Source: JACKOD01 sp041591635 (GTDB lineage Bacteria; Pseudomonadota; Gammaproteobacteria; Pseudomonadales; Oleiphilaceae). Taken from it: 15,512 nucleotides of DNA. Within the stretch, counting starts at the first letter, position 1. The number at the start of each line of letters is the position of its first letter. The position numbers and the translations under genes are program-made. Below the pieces are notes generated by a model. The model saw only the letters and a program-made list of their open reading frames with translations, had not been told where the DNA came from and did not search any database. Of the stretch, positions 7,385-14,667 are shown in pieces. The DNA lies in assembly GCA_041591635.1 (NCBI GenBank), contig JBFHRO010000064.1, positions 1 through 15,512 of the forward strand, given 5' to 3'.

Positions 7385-8167
7385 ATGACCATCAAGAAAA
7401 TAAGACGGGAAACAAGCACGGAGTTGGAGCGGCAACTGCAGTCGGAAGCCTCCGATCTGAAGGCGCTGGTCGATGCCGGCAATTTTGGCGAGGCCCTGCG
7501 TGTCATCACCCGCTTGAATGAAGTGCGAGACAAAACCTTGTATCAGGAAGTAGGGCGTCTGACCCGATCCCTGCATGAGGCCATTCGCAACTTTCACATT
7601 GACACCCAGGGGCCTCGTGCCAACGAGGAAATACTGTCGATTGATGATGCGTCAGATCGCCTGGGTTATGTGGTCGATATGACCAACAAGGCGGCCAACC
7701 GAACGCTGGATCTAGTTGAAGAAGGAATGCCGATTGCGACGCGGATGCGTGAAGAGGCCAACGGGATTAAAGCCGAATGGGCCCGATTCAGACGCAGGGA
7801 GATGAAGCCTGACGAGTTCAGGGATCTGTCCAATCGAATGGAGGTTTTTCTGGAGCAAATCTCGGCCGACTCCAATAAAGTTTACGGCAATTTGTCCGAC
7901 ATATTATTGGCGCAGGACTTTCAGGATTTGACCGGTCAGGTGATCAAAAAAGTGATCGGGCTGGTAAAGGAGGTTGAAGAGAATCTGGTCAATCTTGTCG
8001 TTATGGCCGGCAAAGTCGATATGGTCGCCGGTTTCGTACACGATGACATACAACAAAAAGATGAAAGTGAGCGTGGTGAAGGCCCGCAGATTCATGCCCA
8101 GCAGCGCGAAGATGTTGTTTCCGGGCAGGATGATGTGGATGACTTACTTTCCAGCCTTGGTTTTTGA
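7385..8167 (+). CDS. cheZ: CheY-P phosphatase CheZ
   Basis: CheZ, 260 residues, speeds dephosphorylation of CheY-P. It is mostly alpha-helical, as expected for the dimeric four-helix bundle. The active-site motif QDLTGQVIKKV is present, with D181 and Q185 matching D143 and the catalytic Q147 of E. coli CheZ. The extreme C-terminus, VDDLLSSLGF, is the CheY-binding tail of the family, joined to the bundle by a polar Gln/Glu-rich linker at about residues 218-248. It is longer than the enterobacterial protein (about 214 residues), which is usual for Pseudomonas-like CheZ. CheY is 14 bases upstream, and its stop is followed by the cheA ribosome site GAGGAG and then cheA. CheZ presence supports a beta/gammaproteobacterial origin. 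Confidence 0.95.
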   Translation: MTIKKIRRETSTELERQLQSEASDLKALVDAGNFGEALRVITRLNEVRDKTLYQEVGRLTRSLHEAIRNFHIDTQGPRANEEILSIDDASDRLGYVVDMTNKAANRTLDLVEEGMPIATRMREEANGIKAEWARFRRREMKPDEFRDLSNRMEVFLEQISADSNKVYGNLSDILLAQDFQDLTGQVIKKVIGLVKEVEENLVNLVVMAGKVDMVAGFVHDDIQQKDESERGEGPQIHAQQREDVVSGQDDVDDLLSSLGF

Positions 8168-8178
8168 GGAGCGGCTTC

Positions 8179-10578
8179 ATGGGGTTTGAGGCGGATGAAG
8201 AGATCCTTCAGGACTTTCTTGTAGAGTCTGGAGAGATTCTTGAGCTTCTGTCAGAGCAATTGGTCGATCTGGAGCAAAACCCGGAAGACCGAGATCTGCT
8301 GAATGCCATTTTTCGTGGGTTCCATACGGTAAAAGGCGGGGCGGGATTCCTGCAGCTTGAAGCACTGGTTGAGTGCTGTCACGTGGCTGAAAACGTGTTC
8401 GATATTTTGCGTAACGGCAAACGCCATGTGACGTCTGAGTTAATGGACGTTGTCTTGCAGGCGCTCGATGCCATCAACGAAATGTTCGAGCAGGTGCGTA
8501 ACCGGGAGGAACCCACACCCGCAAACCCGAAAATCATCCAGGGACTGGCGCGACTGGCCAAGCCGGATGACGGGGCCGGCGCACCCGCTGATGAGACCCA
8601 TGAGCCTGAAGCGGAGCCCGCCTCACACGAAACTGAAGAAGTGGTCGCCGCGGCAGGCGGCGATATCACCGATGACGAATTCGAACAATTGCTGGATGCC
8701 CTTGAATCACCGGCCAGCGGAGCCCCCAAGGGTGCGGCCACTGAAACCAGTGCTGCTGTGGCAGGGGGTGATGACGAAATAACCGATGATGAGTTTGAGA
8801 AGCTGCTCGATCAGTTGCATGGCACGGGCAAGCATGCGGGTGCACCTGCCACCGCGCCTGCGCCGAAAGCAGCCAGTGCACCGGTGCCAGCCAAGCCGGC
8901 GGCGCCTGCAAAAGCCTCAACCGCATCTGAAAGCGATGAAATAACCGATGAGGAATTCGAGCGCCTGCTCGATGACTTGCATGGAAAAGGCAAGTTCGTC
9001 GCTGAACCTGTGGCAGAAACAAAACCCAAGACGCCAGCGGCCAAACCCGCGGCTGCTGAAACAAAACCCAAGGTTGCGGATAAAAAACCGCCCGCCGCTG
9101 GTGCTCCGGCCTCAGGTGCAAAGCAAGCCGGTGGCGGTGATGATCTGATTTCTGATCACGAGTTCGAAAAGTTACTGGATGATTTGCATGGCAAGGGTGG
9201 CGGGCCGACCAAAGGCAGCGAGGCCAGTGCCCCCGCCGCCAAGGCCCCTGTTGCCAAAGCGCCTGCTCCCAAGGCACCGGCGGCTAAAGCTCCGGCAGAA
9301 AAACCCCGGGCGGCACCCCCTGCACGCGCCGAAAGCATGGACGATGACGATGACGCCGGTGAAGGGCGTATCGCAGGAAGACGCACCGGTGGCGCCAAGG
9401 ATCAGAGTTCGATTGCCACCGAGACGACCGTCAGGGTCGATACCAAGCGTCTTGATGACATCATGAACATGGTGGGCGAGCTGGTACTGGTGCGTAACCG
9501 GCTCAAGCGGCTCGCCGACGAGTTCAATCACGAGGCAATGCAAAAGGCGGTATCCAATCTCGACGTGGTGACGGGCGATTTGCAGTCGTCGGTCATGCAA
9601 ACCCGGATGCAGCCGATCAAGAAGGTGTTTGGCCGCTTCCCCCGCGTGGTACGTGATCTGGCGCGCAACCTGCGCAAAGAAATCAATCTGGTGCTCAAGG
9701 GTGAAGAAACCGATCTGGACAAGAATCTGGTCGAGGCCTTGTCGGATCCACTGGTGCACCTGGTGCGCAATGCCGTAGACCACGGTATTGAGTTGCCCGA
9801 TGTACGAGAAGGTAAAGGCAAGCCCCGAACCGGACGCGTGGTGCTGTCAGCAGAGCAGGAAGGGGACCATATCCTCCTGTCGATTGAAGATGATGGTGCG
9901 GGCATGGATCCGGAGGTGCTGCGTCGCAAGGCGGTCGAAAAAGGCCTTTACGATGAAGATGCCGCTGACCGCCTGACCGAAACCGAGTGTTTCAACCTGA
10001 TCTTCGCGCCCGGATTCTCGACCAAGACCGAGATCTCGGACGTGTCAGGGCGCGGCGTAGGGATGGATGTGGTGAAAACCAAAATCACCCAGCTCAACGG
10101 CACCATTACCATTCAGTCTGAGCGTGGCCTGGGATCACGAATCATTATCAAGGTACCTTTGACGCTGGCAATCATGCCAACACTGATGGTCATGCTGGGC
10201 ACCCAGTCGTTTGCCTTCCCGCTGGTGAGCGTGGTTGAAATTTTTCATCTGGATCTTACCCGCACCAACATTGTCGATGGCCAGGAGTGTGTGGTGGTGC
10301 GAGACAAGGTTTATCCCTTGTTTCATATCAAACGCTGGCTGGTGCGTGGTGCGGTGGTAAACAAGAAATCCGGTACGGGGCACGTGGTGATTGTTGCTGT
10401 GGGAACCAAGCGTGTAGGCTTTGTGGTGGATCAGTTGATCGGCCAGGAAGAGGTGGTGATCAAGCCGCTGGGAGCCAAGCTGCACGGTACTCCTGGCATG
10501 GCCGGAGCCACCATTACCGGAGATGGTCGGATAGCGCTTATCCTCGACATACCCAGCATGCTGTCACGGTATGCCTGA
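8179..10578 (+). CDS. cheA: Chemotaxis histidine kinase CheA with a repeat-bearing linker
   Basis: CheA, 799 residues, is the receptor-coupled kinase that phosphorylates CheY and CheB. The HPt (P1) domain spans about 1-110 with phospho-acceptor H49 in FRGFHTVKGGAGF. Residues about 130-410 form a low-complexity Ala/Pro/Lys-rich linker carrying four copies of a short ITDDEFEKLLDDLHGKG-like motif, and I see no recognisable globular P2 domain. P3 dimerisation starts near 416 (TTVRVDTKRLDDIMNMVGEL). P4 kinase motifs are the N-box HLVRNAVDHGIE (527-538), DDGAGMD (571) and SGRGVGMDVV (623). The P5 CheW-like domain runs from about 655 to the end. ATG 8179 has GAGGAG (8166-8171) 7 bases upstream, overlapping the cheZ stop. 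An upstream in-frame TTG at 8164 lies on top of that site and is unlikely. The protein is somewhat longer than typical because of the linker. Confidence 0.96.
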   Translation: MGFEADEEILQDFLVESGEILELLSEQLVDLEQNPEDRDLLNAIFRGFHTVKGGAGFLQLEALVECCHVAENVFDILRNGKRHVTSELMDVVLQALDAINEMFEQVRNREEPTPANPKIIQGLARLAKPDDGAGAPADETHEPEAEPASHETEEVVAAAGGDITDDEFEQLLDALESPASGAPKGAATETSAAVAGGDDEITDDEFEKLLDQLHGTGKHAGAPATAPAPKAASAPVPAKPAAPAKASTASESDEITDEEFERLLDDLHGKGKFVAEPVAETKPKTPAAKPAAAETKPKVADKKPPAAGAPASGAKQAGGGDDLISDHEFEKLLDDLHGKGGGPTKGSEASAPAAKAPVAKAPAPKAPAAKAPAEKPRAAPPARAESMDDDDDAGEGRIAGRRTGGAKDQSSIATETTVRVDTKRLDDIMNMVGELVLVRNRLKRLADEFNHEAMQKAVSNLDVVTGDLQSSVMQTRMQPIKKVFGRFPRVVRDLARNLRKEINLVLKGEETDLDKNLVEALSDPLVHLVRNAVDHGIELPDVREGKGKPRTGRVVLSAEQEGDHILLSIEDDGAGMDPEVLRRKAVEKGLYDEDAADRLTETECFNLIFAPGFSTKTEISDVSGRGVGMDVVKTKITQLNGTITIQSERGLGSRIIIKVPLTLAIMPTLMVMLGTQSFAFPLVSVVEIFHLDLTRTNIVDGQECVVVRDKVYPLFHIKRWLVRGAVVNKKSGTGHVVIVAVGTKRVGFVVDQLIGQEEVVIKPLGAKLHGTPGMAGATITGDGRIALILDIPSMLSRYA
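8662..9198 (+). repeat. Four dispersed linker repeats within cheA (ITDDEFExLLDxLHGKG type)
   Basis: Within the CheA linker the motif begins at residues 163 (ITDDEFEQLLDAL), 201 (ITDDEFEKLLDQLHGTGK), 255 (ITDEEFERLLDDLHGKGK) and 324 (ISDHEFEKLLDDLHGKGG). Copies are 38, 54 and 69 residues apart, so the spacing grows towards the kinase core. Spacers are almost purely Ala, Pro, Lys, Gly and Thr. The invariant core is D-x-EFE-x-LLD-x-L. The first copy lacks the HGKG tail. Codons differ between copies, so the motif is kept at protein level rather than by recent DNA duplication. Confidence 0.85.
9241..9300 (+). repeat. Lys-Ala-Pro tandem repeat in the cheA linker
   Basis: After the fourth motif the linker contains a run of about five units of the form (A/P)-K-A-P-(V/A) from residue 355 onwards. 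Such Ala-Pro-Lys runs are usually extended, stiff spacers. Here the run holds the repeat-bearing linker away from the P3 dimerisation domain. The structural role is inference from composition. Confidence 0.6.
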
Positions 10579-10655
10579 CACTGACAGCCGGTAGCCAGTA
10601 CGGCGAATAGAAAGGCACGGGGAGGGTGAACAGGTCAATATCAGGAGAGTATTGA

Positions 10656-11867
10656 ATGGCAGTATCGGTTCTGGTCGTGGATGATTCCGGATTTTTTCGC
10701 CGCAGGGTGAGTGAAATCCTTAACGCCACGAGCGACATAAAAGTGGTGGGTACGGCCAGCAATGGCCGGGAGGCACTGGAGCAAACGCAAAAACTGCGCC
10801 CCGATGTCATTACCATGGATTATGAAATGCCGGTGATGGACGGGGTTACTGCCGTTCGGCATATTATGGAAACCTGTCCGACCCCCGTGTTGATGTTTTC
10901 CTCTCTTACCTATGAAGGTGCACGGGTTACCCTTGATGCCCTCGAGGCAGGGGCCGTAGATTACCTGCCCAAGAATTTTGAAGATATTTCCCGTGATTCA
11001 AGCCAGATGCAGGAGGCGCTCAAAGAGCGGATTCTGGCGCTGGCCAAAAGCAGCCACAGCAATCGCAAGTTTTCGGCCTCCGCGCCAGCGGCCAAGTCCG
11101 CCGCCGCGCCAACTGCCGACAAGGCAGGACAAGGCTCGGGAGCAGTTGCGGGCAATCGCCAGCAACCCTCGTCCACCGCCGCACTGCTGGCCAAAAATCG
11201 CGTTTCGGTTCGTGCTGCCCGTGGCGACGCCAGCGATCAGCCTGGCGCCGTAGCAGACAAGAGTAATGCGTCCAAGGTGCGCACCGATCGCCTGGGCGAT
11301 ATTGCGTTGGTTGCTATCGGTACCTCGACCGGTGGCCCGGTGGCGTTGCAAAAAATCCTGGCGCAATTGCCGGCCAATTTTTCCAAACCCATAGTCCTGG
11401 TTCAACATATGCCTGCTTCTTTTACGCCGGCGTTTGCGGAACGACTGGATTCCATGAGCAGCATTCGCGTCAAGCAGGCCGAAGACGGAGATTTGCTCCA
11501 GCCTGGGGTGGCCTTGCTTGCCCCCGGAGGGCGGCAAATGTTGATCGATAAAGGCGGGAGCTGGGGCAAGATTCGCATTCTCGATGGCGATGAGCGCCTG
11601 CATTACAAGCCGTCTGTCGATGTTACCTTTGGGTCGGCAGCACGGGCGTTTCCCGGAAAAACCCTCGGTATCATTCTGACCGGCATGGGGGCTGACGGTA
11701 AGGAAGGTGCCAAGCTCATGAAGAAAAATGGCGGCACTGTCTGGGCTCAGGATGAGAAAACCTCGGTGATATACGGTATGCCCATGGCGGTAGCCAAAGC
11801 GGGGCTGGCGGATGAAATCCTGCCGCTTGGTGATATAGGTGCCCGCATCGTTGCCGGAGTGGGTTGA
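10656..11867 (+). CDS. cheB: Receptor methylesterase and glutamine deamidase CheB
   Basis: CheB, 403 residues, removes methyl groups from chemoreceptors to reset sensitivity, activated by CheA through its receiver domain. The receiver covers about 1-120, with the acidic pair D9-D10 (VLVVDDSGFFRRR) and phospho-acceptor D55 (ITMDYEMPVMDG). The catalytic domain, about 215-400, has the Ser-His-Asp set S224 (IGTSTGGP), H251 (LVQHMP) and D347 (GMGADG). Between them lies an unusually long Ala/Ser/Pro-rich linker (about 130-212), which explains a length above the roughly 350 residues of E. coli CheB. The ribosome site AGGAGAG lies upstream of ATG 10656. It follows cheA by 77 bases with no clear terminator, and its TGA overlaps the motC ATG (TGATG). 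The cognate methyltransferase cheR is not in the window. Confidence 0.96.
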   Translation: MAVSVLVVDDSGFFRRRVSEILNATSDIKVVGTASNGREALEQTQKLRPDVITMDYEMPVMDGVTAVRHIMETCPTPVLMFSSLTYEGARVTLDALEAGAVDYLPKNFEDISRDSSQMQEALKERILALAKSSHSNRKFSASAPAAKSAAAPTADKAGQGSGAVAGNRQQPSSTAALLAKNRVSVRAARGDASDQPGAVADKSNASKVRTDRLGDIALVAIGTSTGGPVALQKILAQLPANFSKPIVLVQHMPASFTPAFAERLDSMSSIRVKQAEDGDLLQPGVALLAPGGRQMLIDKGGSWGKIRILDGDERLHYKPSVDVTFGSAARAFPGKTLGIILTGMGADGKEGAKLMKKNGGTVWAQDEKTSVIYGMPMAVAKAGLADEILPLGDIGARIVAGVG

Positions 11868-12610
11868 TGGATTTTCTCAGTATCATCGGCATTGTTCTGG
11901 CATTTGCCGCCATTTTGGGCGGCAATTATCTGGAAGGAGGGCATGTTTCCTCGCTGGTCAATGCCCCGGCAACCATGATTGTGCTGGGCGGAACCCTGGC
12001 GGCGATCAGCTTGCAGACTTCGGCAGCACTGCTCAAACGCTCGATGAAAATGCTGTTGTGGATCATTTTTCCACCCTATGTCAACGTCAAGGACGGCATG
12101 GAAAAAGTGATCGGCTGGAGTCTGCGTTCGCGCAAGGACGGCTTGCTTGGCCTTGAACCTATGGCCGAGAAAGAACCTGAGCCCTTTGCGCGCAAGGGGT
12201 TACAGTTGCTGGTCGATGGGCAGGAGCCGGAAAGCATTCGCAGCGTGCTCGAAATGGAGCTGATCAACCAGGAGCAGTACACGCTGGAAGCCGCCAATGT
12301 TTACGATTCCATGGGGGGCTACTCTCCCACCATAGGGATTATTGGTGCGGTCATGGGGTTGATTCATGTCATGAGCAATCTTGAAGATCCCGCCTCCCTG
12401 GGTACAGGTATTGCCACCGCCTTCGTTGCCACCATCTACGGTGTAGCCTTTGCCAACCTGTTTGCCTTTCCTGTCGCCGCCAAGCTTAAGGAAATTGCCA
12501 AACGCCAAACCCTGTATCGCGAAATGATGATCGAGGGGCTTATTTCGATTGCCGAAGGTGAGAACCCTCGTGTGATAGAGCTCAAGCTCAAAGGGTTCCA
12601 GTCACCATGA
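11867..12610 (+). CDS. motC: Flagellar motor stator protein MotC (MotA/PomA family)
   Basis: MotC, 247 residues, is the MotA-family stator subunit that, with MotD, converts ion flow into flagellar torque at the inner membrane. Four membrane segments are visible at about 3-20, 33-50, 153-172 and 182-205. The two conserved prolines of the family are present as P154 (YSPTIGIIGAVMG) and P202 (AFANLFAFP). The cytoplasmic loop between segments 2 and 3 carries the charged SLRSRKDG stretch near residues 85-92 that corresponds to the rotor-contact region of MotA. The ATG overlaps the cheB stop by one base, and GGAG at 11856-11859 gives a 7-base spacing. Its TGA overlaps the motD ATG. The che-mot neighbourhood matches Pseudomonas motCD rather than motAB, hence the symbol. 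Confidence 0.93.
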   Translation: MDFLSIIGIVLAFAAILGGNYLEGGHVSSLVNAPATMIVLGGTLAAISLQTSAALLKRSMKMLLWIIFPPYVNVKDGMEKVIGWSLRSRKDGLLGLEPMAEKEPEPFARKGLQLLVDGQEPESIRSVLEMELINQEQYTLEAANVYDSMGGYSPTIGIIGAVMGLIHVMSNLEDPASLGTGIATAFVATIYGVAFANLFAFPVAAKLKEIAKRQTLYREMMIEGLISIAEGENPRVIELKLKGFQSP

Positions 12611-13395
12611 AGCGGCGCCGGCGCCAGCAGGAAGTTCACAATAAAGAGCGCTGGCTGGTGTCCTATGCCGATTTCATTACCTTGCTGTTTGCCTTTTTTG
12701 TCGTTATGTACTCCATATCCTCGGTCAATGAAGGCAAGTACAAAGTGCTTTCCGAAACACTGGTGGGCGCTTTCAATGCAGTGCAGCGCACGGTAAAACC
12801 GGTACAGGTCGGGGATAACCCGCCGCGCGAAGCGCTGACAGATTCGACCGACAATCTGCTTAATCCGGTAGAAACCATTACCCGCGGGACGGATGGACGG
12901 GTGTCCGATCGCTCCAAAGGTCTGAGGGAAATGGCTGAGCAGTTTACCGCCCAATTCGCCGGCCTCATTTCTGAAGGCTTGGTGTCGGTGCAGGAGAACG
13001 AGCACTGGATCGAAGTATCCTTGACCAACAGTGTGCTGTTCAGCTCGGGCGATGTAGAGCCGCTGGATGAGGCATTTCCGATCATCGAACGTATGGCGGG
13101 CATTCTTGTTCAACATGACAATGCCATTCTCGTCGAAGGCTTTACCGACAATGTTCCCATTCAGACCACCCGCTTTCCCACCAACTGGGAACTTTCGGCA
13201 GCCCGTTCGGCGGCCATTGTGCGCATGCTGACGTTTGAAGGGGTGGATCCGAGTCGCCTGGCTGCCATTGGCTACGGCGAGTTTCAGCCGGTTGTCCCGA
13301 ACAATACAGTAGAAGGGCGGCGCAAGAATCGTCGCGTCGTGCTGTTGATTTCCAAGCAGGACAAAGTGCGCGTGGCATTGCGAAAACATTCCTGA
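12607..13395 (+). CDS. motD: Flagellar motor stator protein MotD (MotB family)
   Basis: MotD, 262 residues, is the peptidoglycan-anchored partner of MotC. A basic N-terminus (KRRRRQQEV) precedes a single membrane helix at about 17-38 (RWLVSYADFITLLFAFFVVM) with the essential ion-binding aspartate D22. The periplasmic part ends in an OmpA-like peptidoglycan-binding domain at about 140-250, seen in LFSSGD, VEGFTDNVPI, NWELSAARSAAIVRML and RRKNRRVVLLI. The ATG overlaps the motC stop in ATGA, so the two should be made in fixed ratio by coupling. The helix sequence resembles H+-driven MotB/MotD more than the Na+-driven PomB type, but ion choice cannot be settled by eye. No clear intrinsic terminator follows. 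Confidence 0.94.
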   Translation: MKRRRRQQEVHNKERWLVSYADFITLLFAFFVVMYSISSVNEGKYKVLSETLVGAFNAVQRTVKPVQVGDNPPREALTDSTDNLLNPVETITRGTDGRVSDRSKGLREMAEQFTAQFAGLISEGLVSVQENEHWIEVSLTNSVLFSSGDVEPLDEAFPIIERMAGILVQHDNAILVEGFTDNVPIQTTRFPTNWELSAARSAAIVRMLTFEGVDPSRLAAIGYGEFQPVVPNNTVEGRRKNRRVVLLISKQDKVRVALRKHS

Positions 13396-13688
13396 TTCTG
13401 ACGCGAACGCTATTACGACCACTATTCTGGTTGCTTCTGTTCAACAAAACCCCCTGAAGCTCGACTGTTTTGGCACAGGTTGTGCTTCGGTGTCTGCATG
13501 TTCGGCAGTTTGTTGCCGATTCAGCGGTGTTTCCCGGCCTGAGGGGTCCGTGTGATCTACAGGTGTCAGGAATTCGGCCGATACAGGAGACAGTGTGGCT
13601 GCTCTGCGAAATGGAGCGACCTGAAGTGCTCGCCAGTCTCTGGTCGAATGTTTTTGCAACCTAGGTGAAATGAACTCAGGGGCGGATT
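13396..13688. other. 293-base intergenic region between motD and parC
   Basis: This is the longest gene-free stretch of the window. No convincing gene is visible. The only forward open frame (13470-13664) needs a TTG start, has no ribosome site and resembles no family I know. The region carries the sigma-28 promoter candidate at 13558-13584 and, just before parC, the ribosome site AGGGG at 13678-13682. I see no hairpin with a T-run, so termination after motD is not marked by an intrinsic terminator. Confidence 0.6.
13558..13584 (+). promoter_or_regulatory. Candidate sigma-28 (FliA) promoter upstream of parC
   Basis: TACAGGTG-N11-GCCGATAC matches the sigma-28 consensus TAAAGTTT-N11-GCCGATAA at 7 of 8 bases in the -10 element and 5 of 8 in the -35, with exact 11-base spacing. 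Predicted transcription start is near 13590, about 100 bases before the parC GTG. FliA is encoded in the same locus, and the array-positioning genes downstream would be logical late targets. Matches were counted by eye. Confidence 0.6.
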
Positions 13689-14471
13689 GTGAGAATCTGG
13701 GCGATAGCAAATCAAAAAGGCGGTGTCGGAAAAACGACGACCACCGTAGCGTTGGGAGGAATACTTGCCCGGGAAGGCAAACGGGTATTGATGATGGATC
13801 TTGATCCGCATGGCTCGCTGACCAGCTATTTTGGCTACGATCCCGACAGTATCGAGCACAGTGCTTTTGATTTATTTTTGCATCAAGGCAAGGTGCCTGA
13901 AAGCCTGCCCCGATCGCTGATTGTCAAAACCTCCTGCGAGGGCTTGTCGTTGATGCCAGCATCGTCGGCACTGGCAACGCTGGAGCGGCGTATGGTCGGG
14001 GTAGAGGGCATGGGGCTGATCATTTCCCGCACGCTGGCTCTATTGTGGGATGATTTTGATTACGTATTGCTCGATAACTCGCCTTCACTGGGGGTGTTGA
14101 TGATTAACTCACTGGCGGCGGCACAGCTCTTGTTGATGCCGGTTCAGACCGAGTTTTTGGCAATCAAGGGGTTGGAGCGGATGATGCATACCCTGACGAT
14201 GGTAATGCGCTCGCAGAAAAGCAAACTGGATTTCCTGATTGTTCCCACCATGTTTGATCGTCGTACCCAGGCATCCATGCAGAGTCTGCGTACGATCAAA
14301 GGAAACTGGGGTGATCAGGTGTGGCGGTGGGCCATTCCGGTCGATACCAAGTTCAGGGATGCCAGTCGGGCCGGCGTGGTGCCCTCGGTGCAGGATCCGA
14401 ATACCCATGGGGTACGTGCGTACGAAAAGCTGCTCGAAAGCTTGCGTGAACGCGAAGCAGGGCAGGTTTAG
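13689..14471 (+). CDS. parC: ParA-family ATPase ParC for polar chemotaxis-array positioning
   Basis: ParA-type ATPase, 260 residues, with deviant Walker A KGGVGKTT at 10-17 (signature K10, catalytic K15), Walker A' DLDPHGS at 37-43 and Walker B-type LLDNSPSLG at 127-135. The DPHG form, where plasmid and chromosome ParA proteins normally read DPQG, is what I recall from chemotaxis ParA proteins. Together with placement after che-mot and before parP, it argues for the Vibrio/Pseudomonas ParC, which drives placement and inheritance of polar receptor arrays, rather than DNA partition. This ParC is unrelated to topoisomerase IV ParC. GTG 13689 is the chosen start, with AGGGG (13678-13682) 6 bases upstream and an N-terminus (MRIWAIANQKGG) that matches the family. 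No ParB gene or parS-like site is visible. Confidence 0.9.
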   Translation: MRIWAIANQKGGVGKTTTTVALGGILAREGKRVLMMDLDPHGSLTSYFGYDPDSIEHSAFDLFLHQGKVPESLPRSLIVKTSCEGLSLMPASSALATLERRMVGVEGMGLIISRTLALLWDDFDYVLLDNSPSLGVLMINSLAAAQLLLMPVQTEFLAIKGLERMMHTLTMVMRSQKSKLDFLIVPTMFDRRTQASMQSLRTIKGNWGDQVWRWAIPVDTKFRDASRAGVVPSVQDPNTHGVRAYEKLLESLREREAGQV

Positions 14472-14663
14472 CGCTGCCGCAGGCAGTATCGGGTGACTGA
14501 AGTGCAAAAGGTTCGGTTGCATTGGGTGTGTAGAGGCGATTGTCATGTGTTGTAAACCAGCCGATGCAAGCAAAATGCGTATGTTGTGCGGGTCTTGTGT
14601 TGCCGGCGGGTACGCCATGTGGGCAATCTTTGATCTGTGCTATCGGGGTAAGGGGGGGGCGCC
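14472..14663. other. 192-base spacer between parC and parP
   Basis: The spacer is rich in G and T. It contains the small ORF candidate (14545-14667), an eight-G run (14652-14659) and the probable parP ribosome site (AAGG at 14650-14653). I see no clear promoter or hairpin terminator, so parP is probably read through from parC. Confidence 0.5.
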
Positions 14664-14667
14664 ATGA
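14545..14667 (+). CDS. Possible small Cys-rich protein, 40 residues, overlapping the parP start
   Basis: An ATG-started frame of 40 codons sits between parC and parP and ends in TGA within ATGA, so its stop overlaps the parP start codon. GAGG at 14533-14536 lies 8 bases before the ATG, a good ribosome site. The product is MCCKPADASKMRMLCGSCVA followed by a hydrophobic stretch (GGYAMWAIFDLCY) and a Gly/Lys tail. It holds five cysteines, including a CGSC pair (C15, C18) as in small metal-binding or redox motifs. The frame stays open back to 14497 without a better start. I do not recognise it. The G/T-rich base composition here makes Cys, Gly and Val codons common by chance, so it may be only a fortuitous ORF. 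Its most likely use, if real, would be translational coupling to parP. Confidence 0.27.
   Translation: MCCKPADASKMRMLCGSCVAGGYAMWAIFDLCYRGKGGAP
14652..14659 (+). repeat. Homopolymer run of eight G between ribosome site and parP start
   Basis: Eight consecutive G occur 4 bases before the parP ATG, directly after TAA. The run forms the right half of the parP ribosome site and also falls inside the last codons of the small ORF. Runs of this length are prone to slippage and to base-count errors in assembly. Confidence 0.9.

Noticed and set aside
10587..10608. GCCG...CGGC inverted repeat after cheA as a terminator
   Set aside because: The stem is only four pairs, with a 14-base loop and no T-run after it, so it is unlikely to terminate.
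12436..13422. 328-codon reverse-strand ORF across motC/motD
   Set aside because: It is antisense to two secure genes joined by an ATGA overlap and has no recognisable domain.
13515..13522. GCCGATTC as a second sigma-28 -10 element before parC
   Set aside because: No -35-like sequence exists at the right distance upstream.
13470..13664. 64-codon forward ORF in the motD-parC gap
   Set aside because: It needs a TTG start with no ribosome site, overlaps the better supported sigma-28 promoter candidate, and its product shows no family likeness.
14492..14505. GG-N10-GC in the parC-parP spacer as a sigma-54 promoter
   Set aside because: Only the four invariant bases fit. The rest of the -24 block (GGTGACT) does not match, so it is likely chance.
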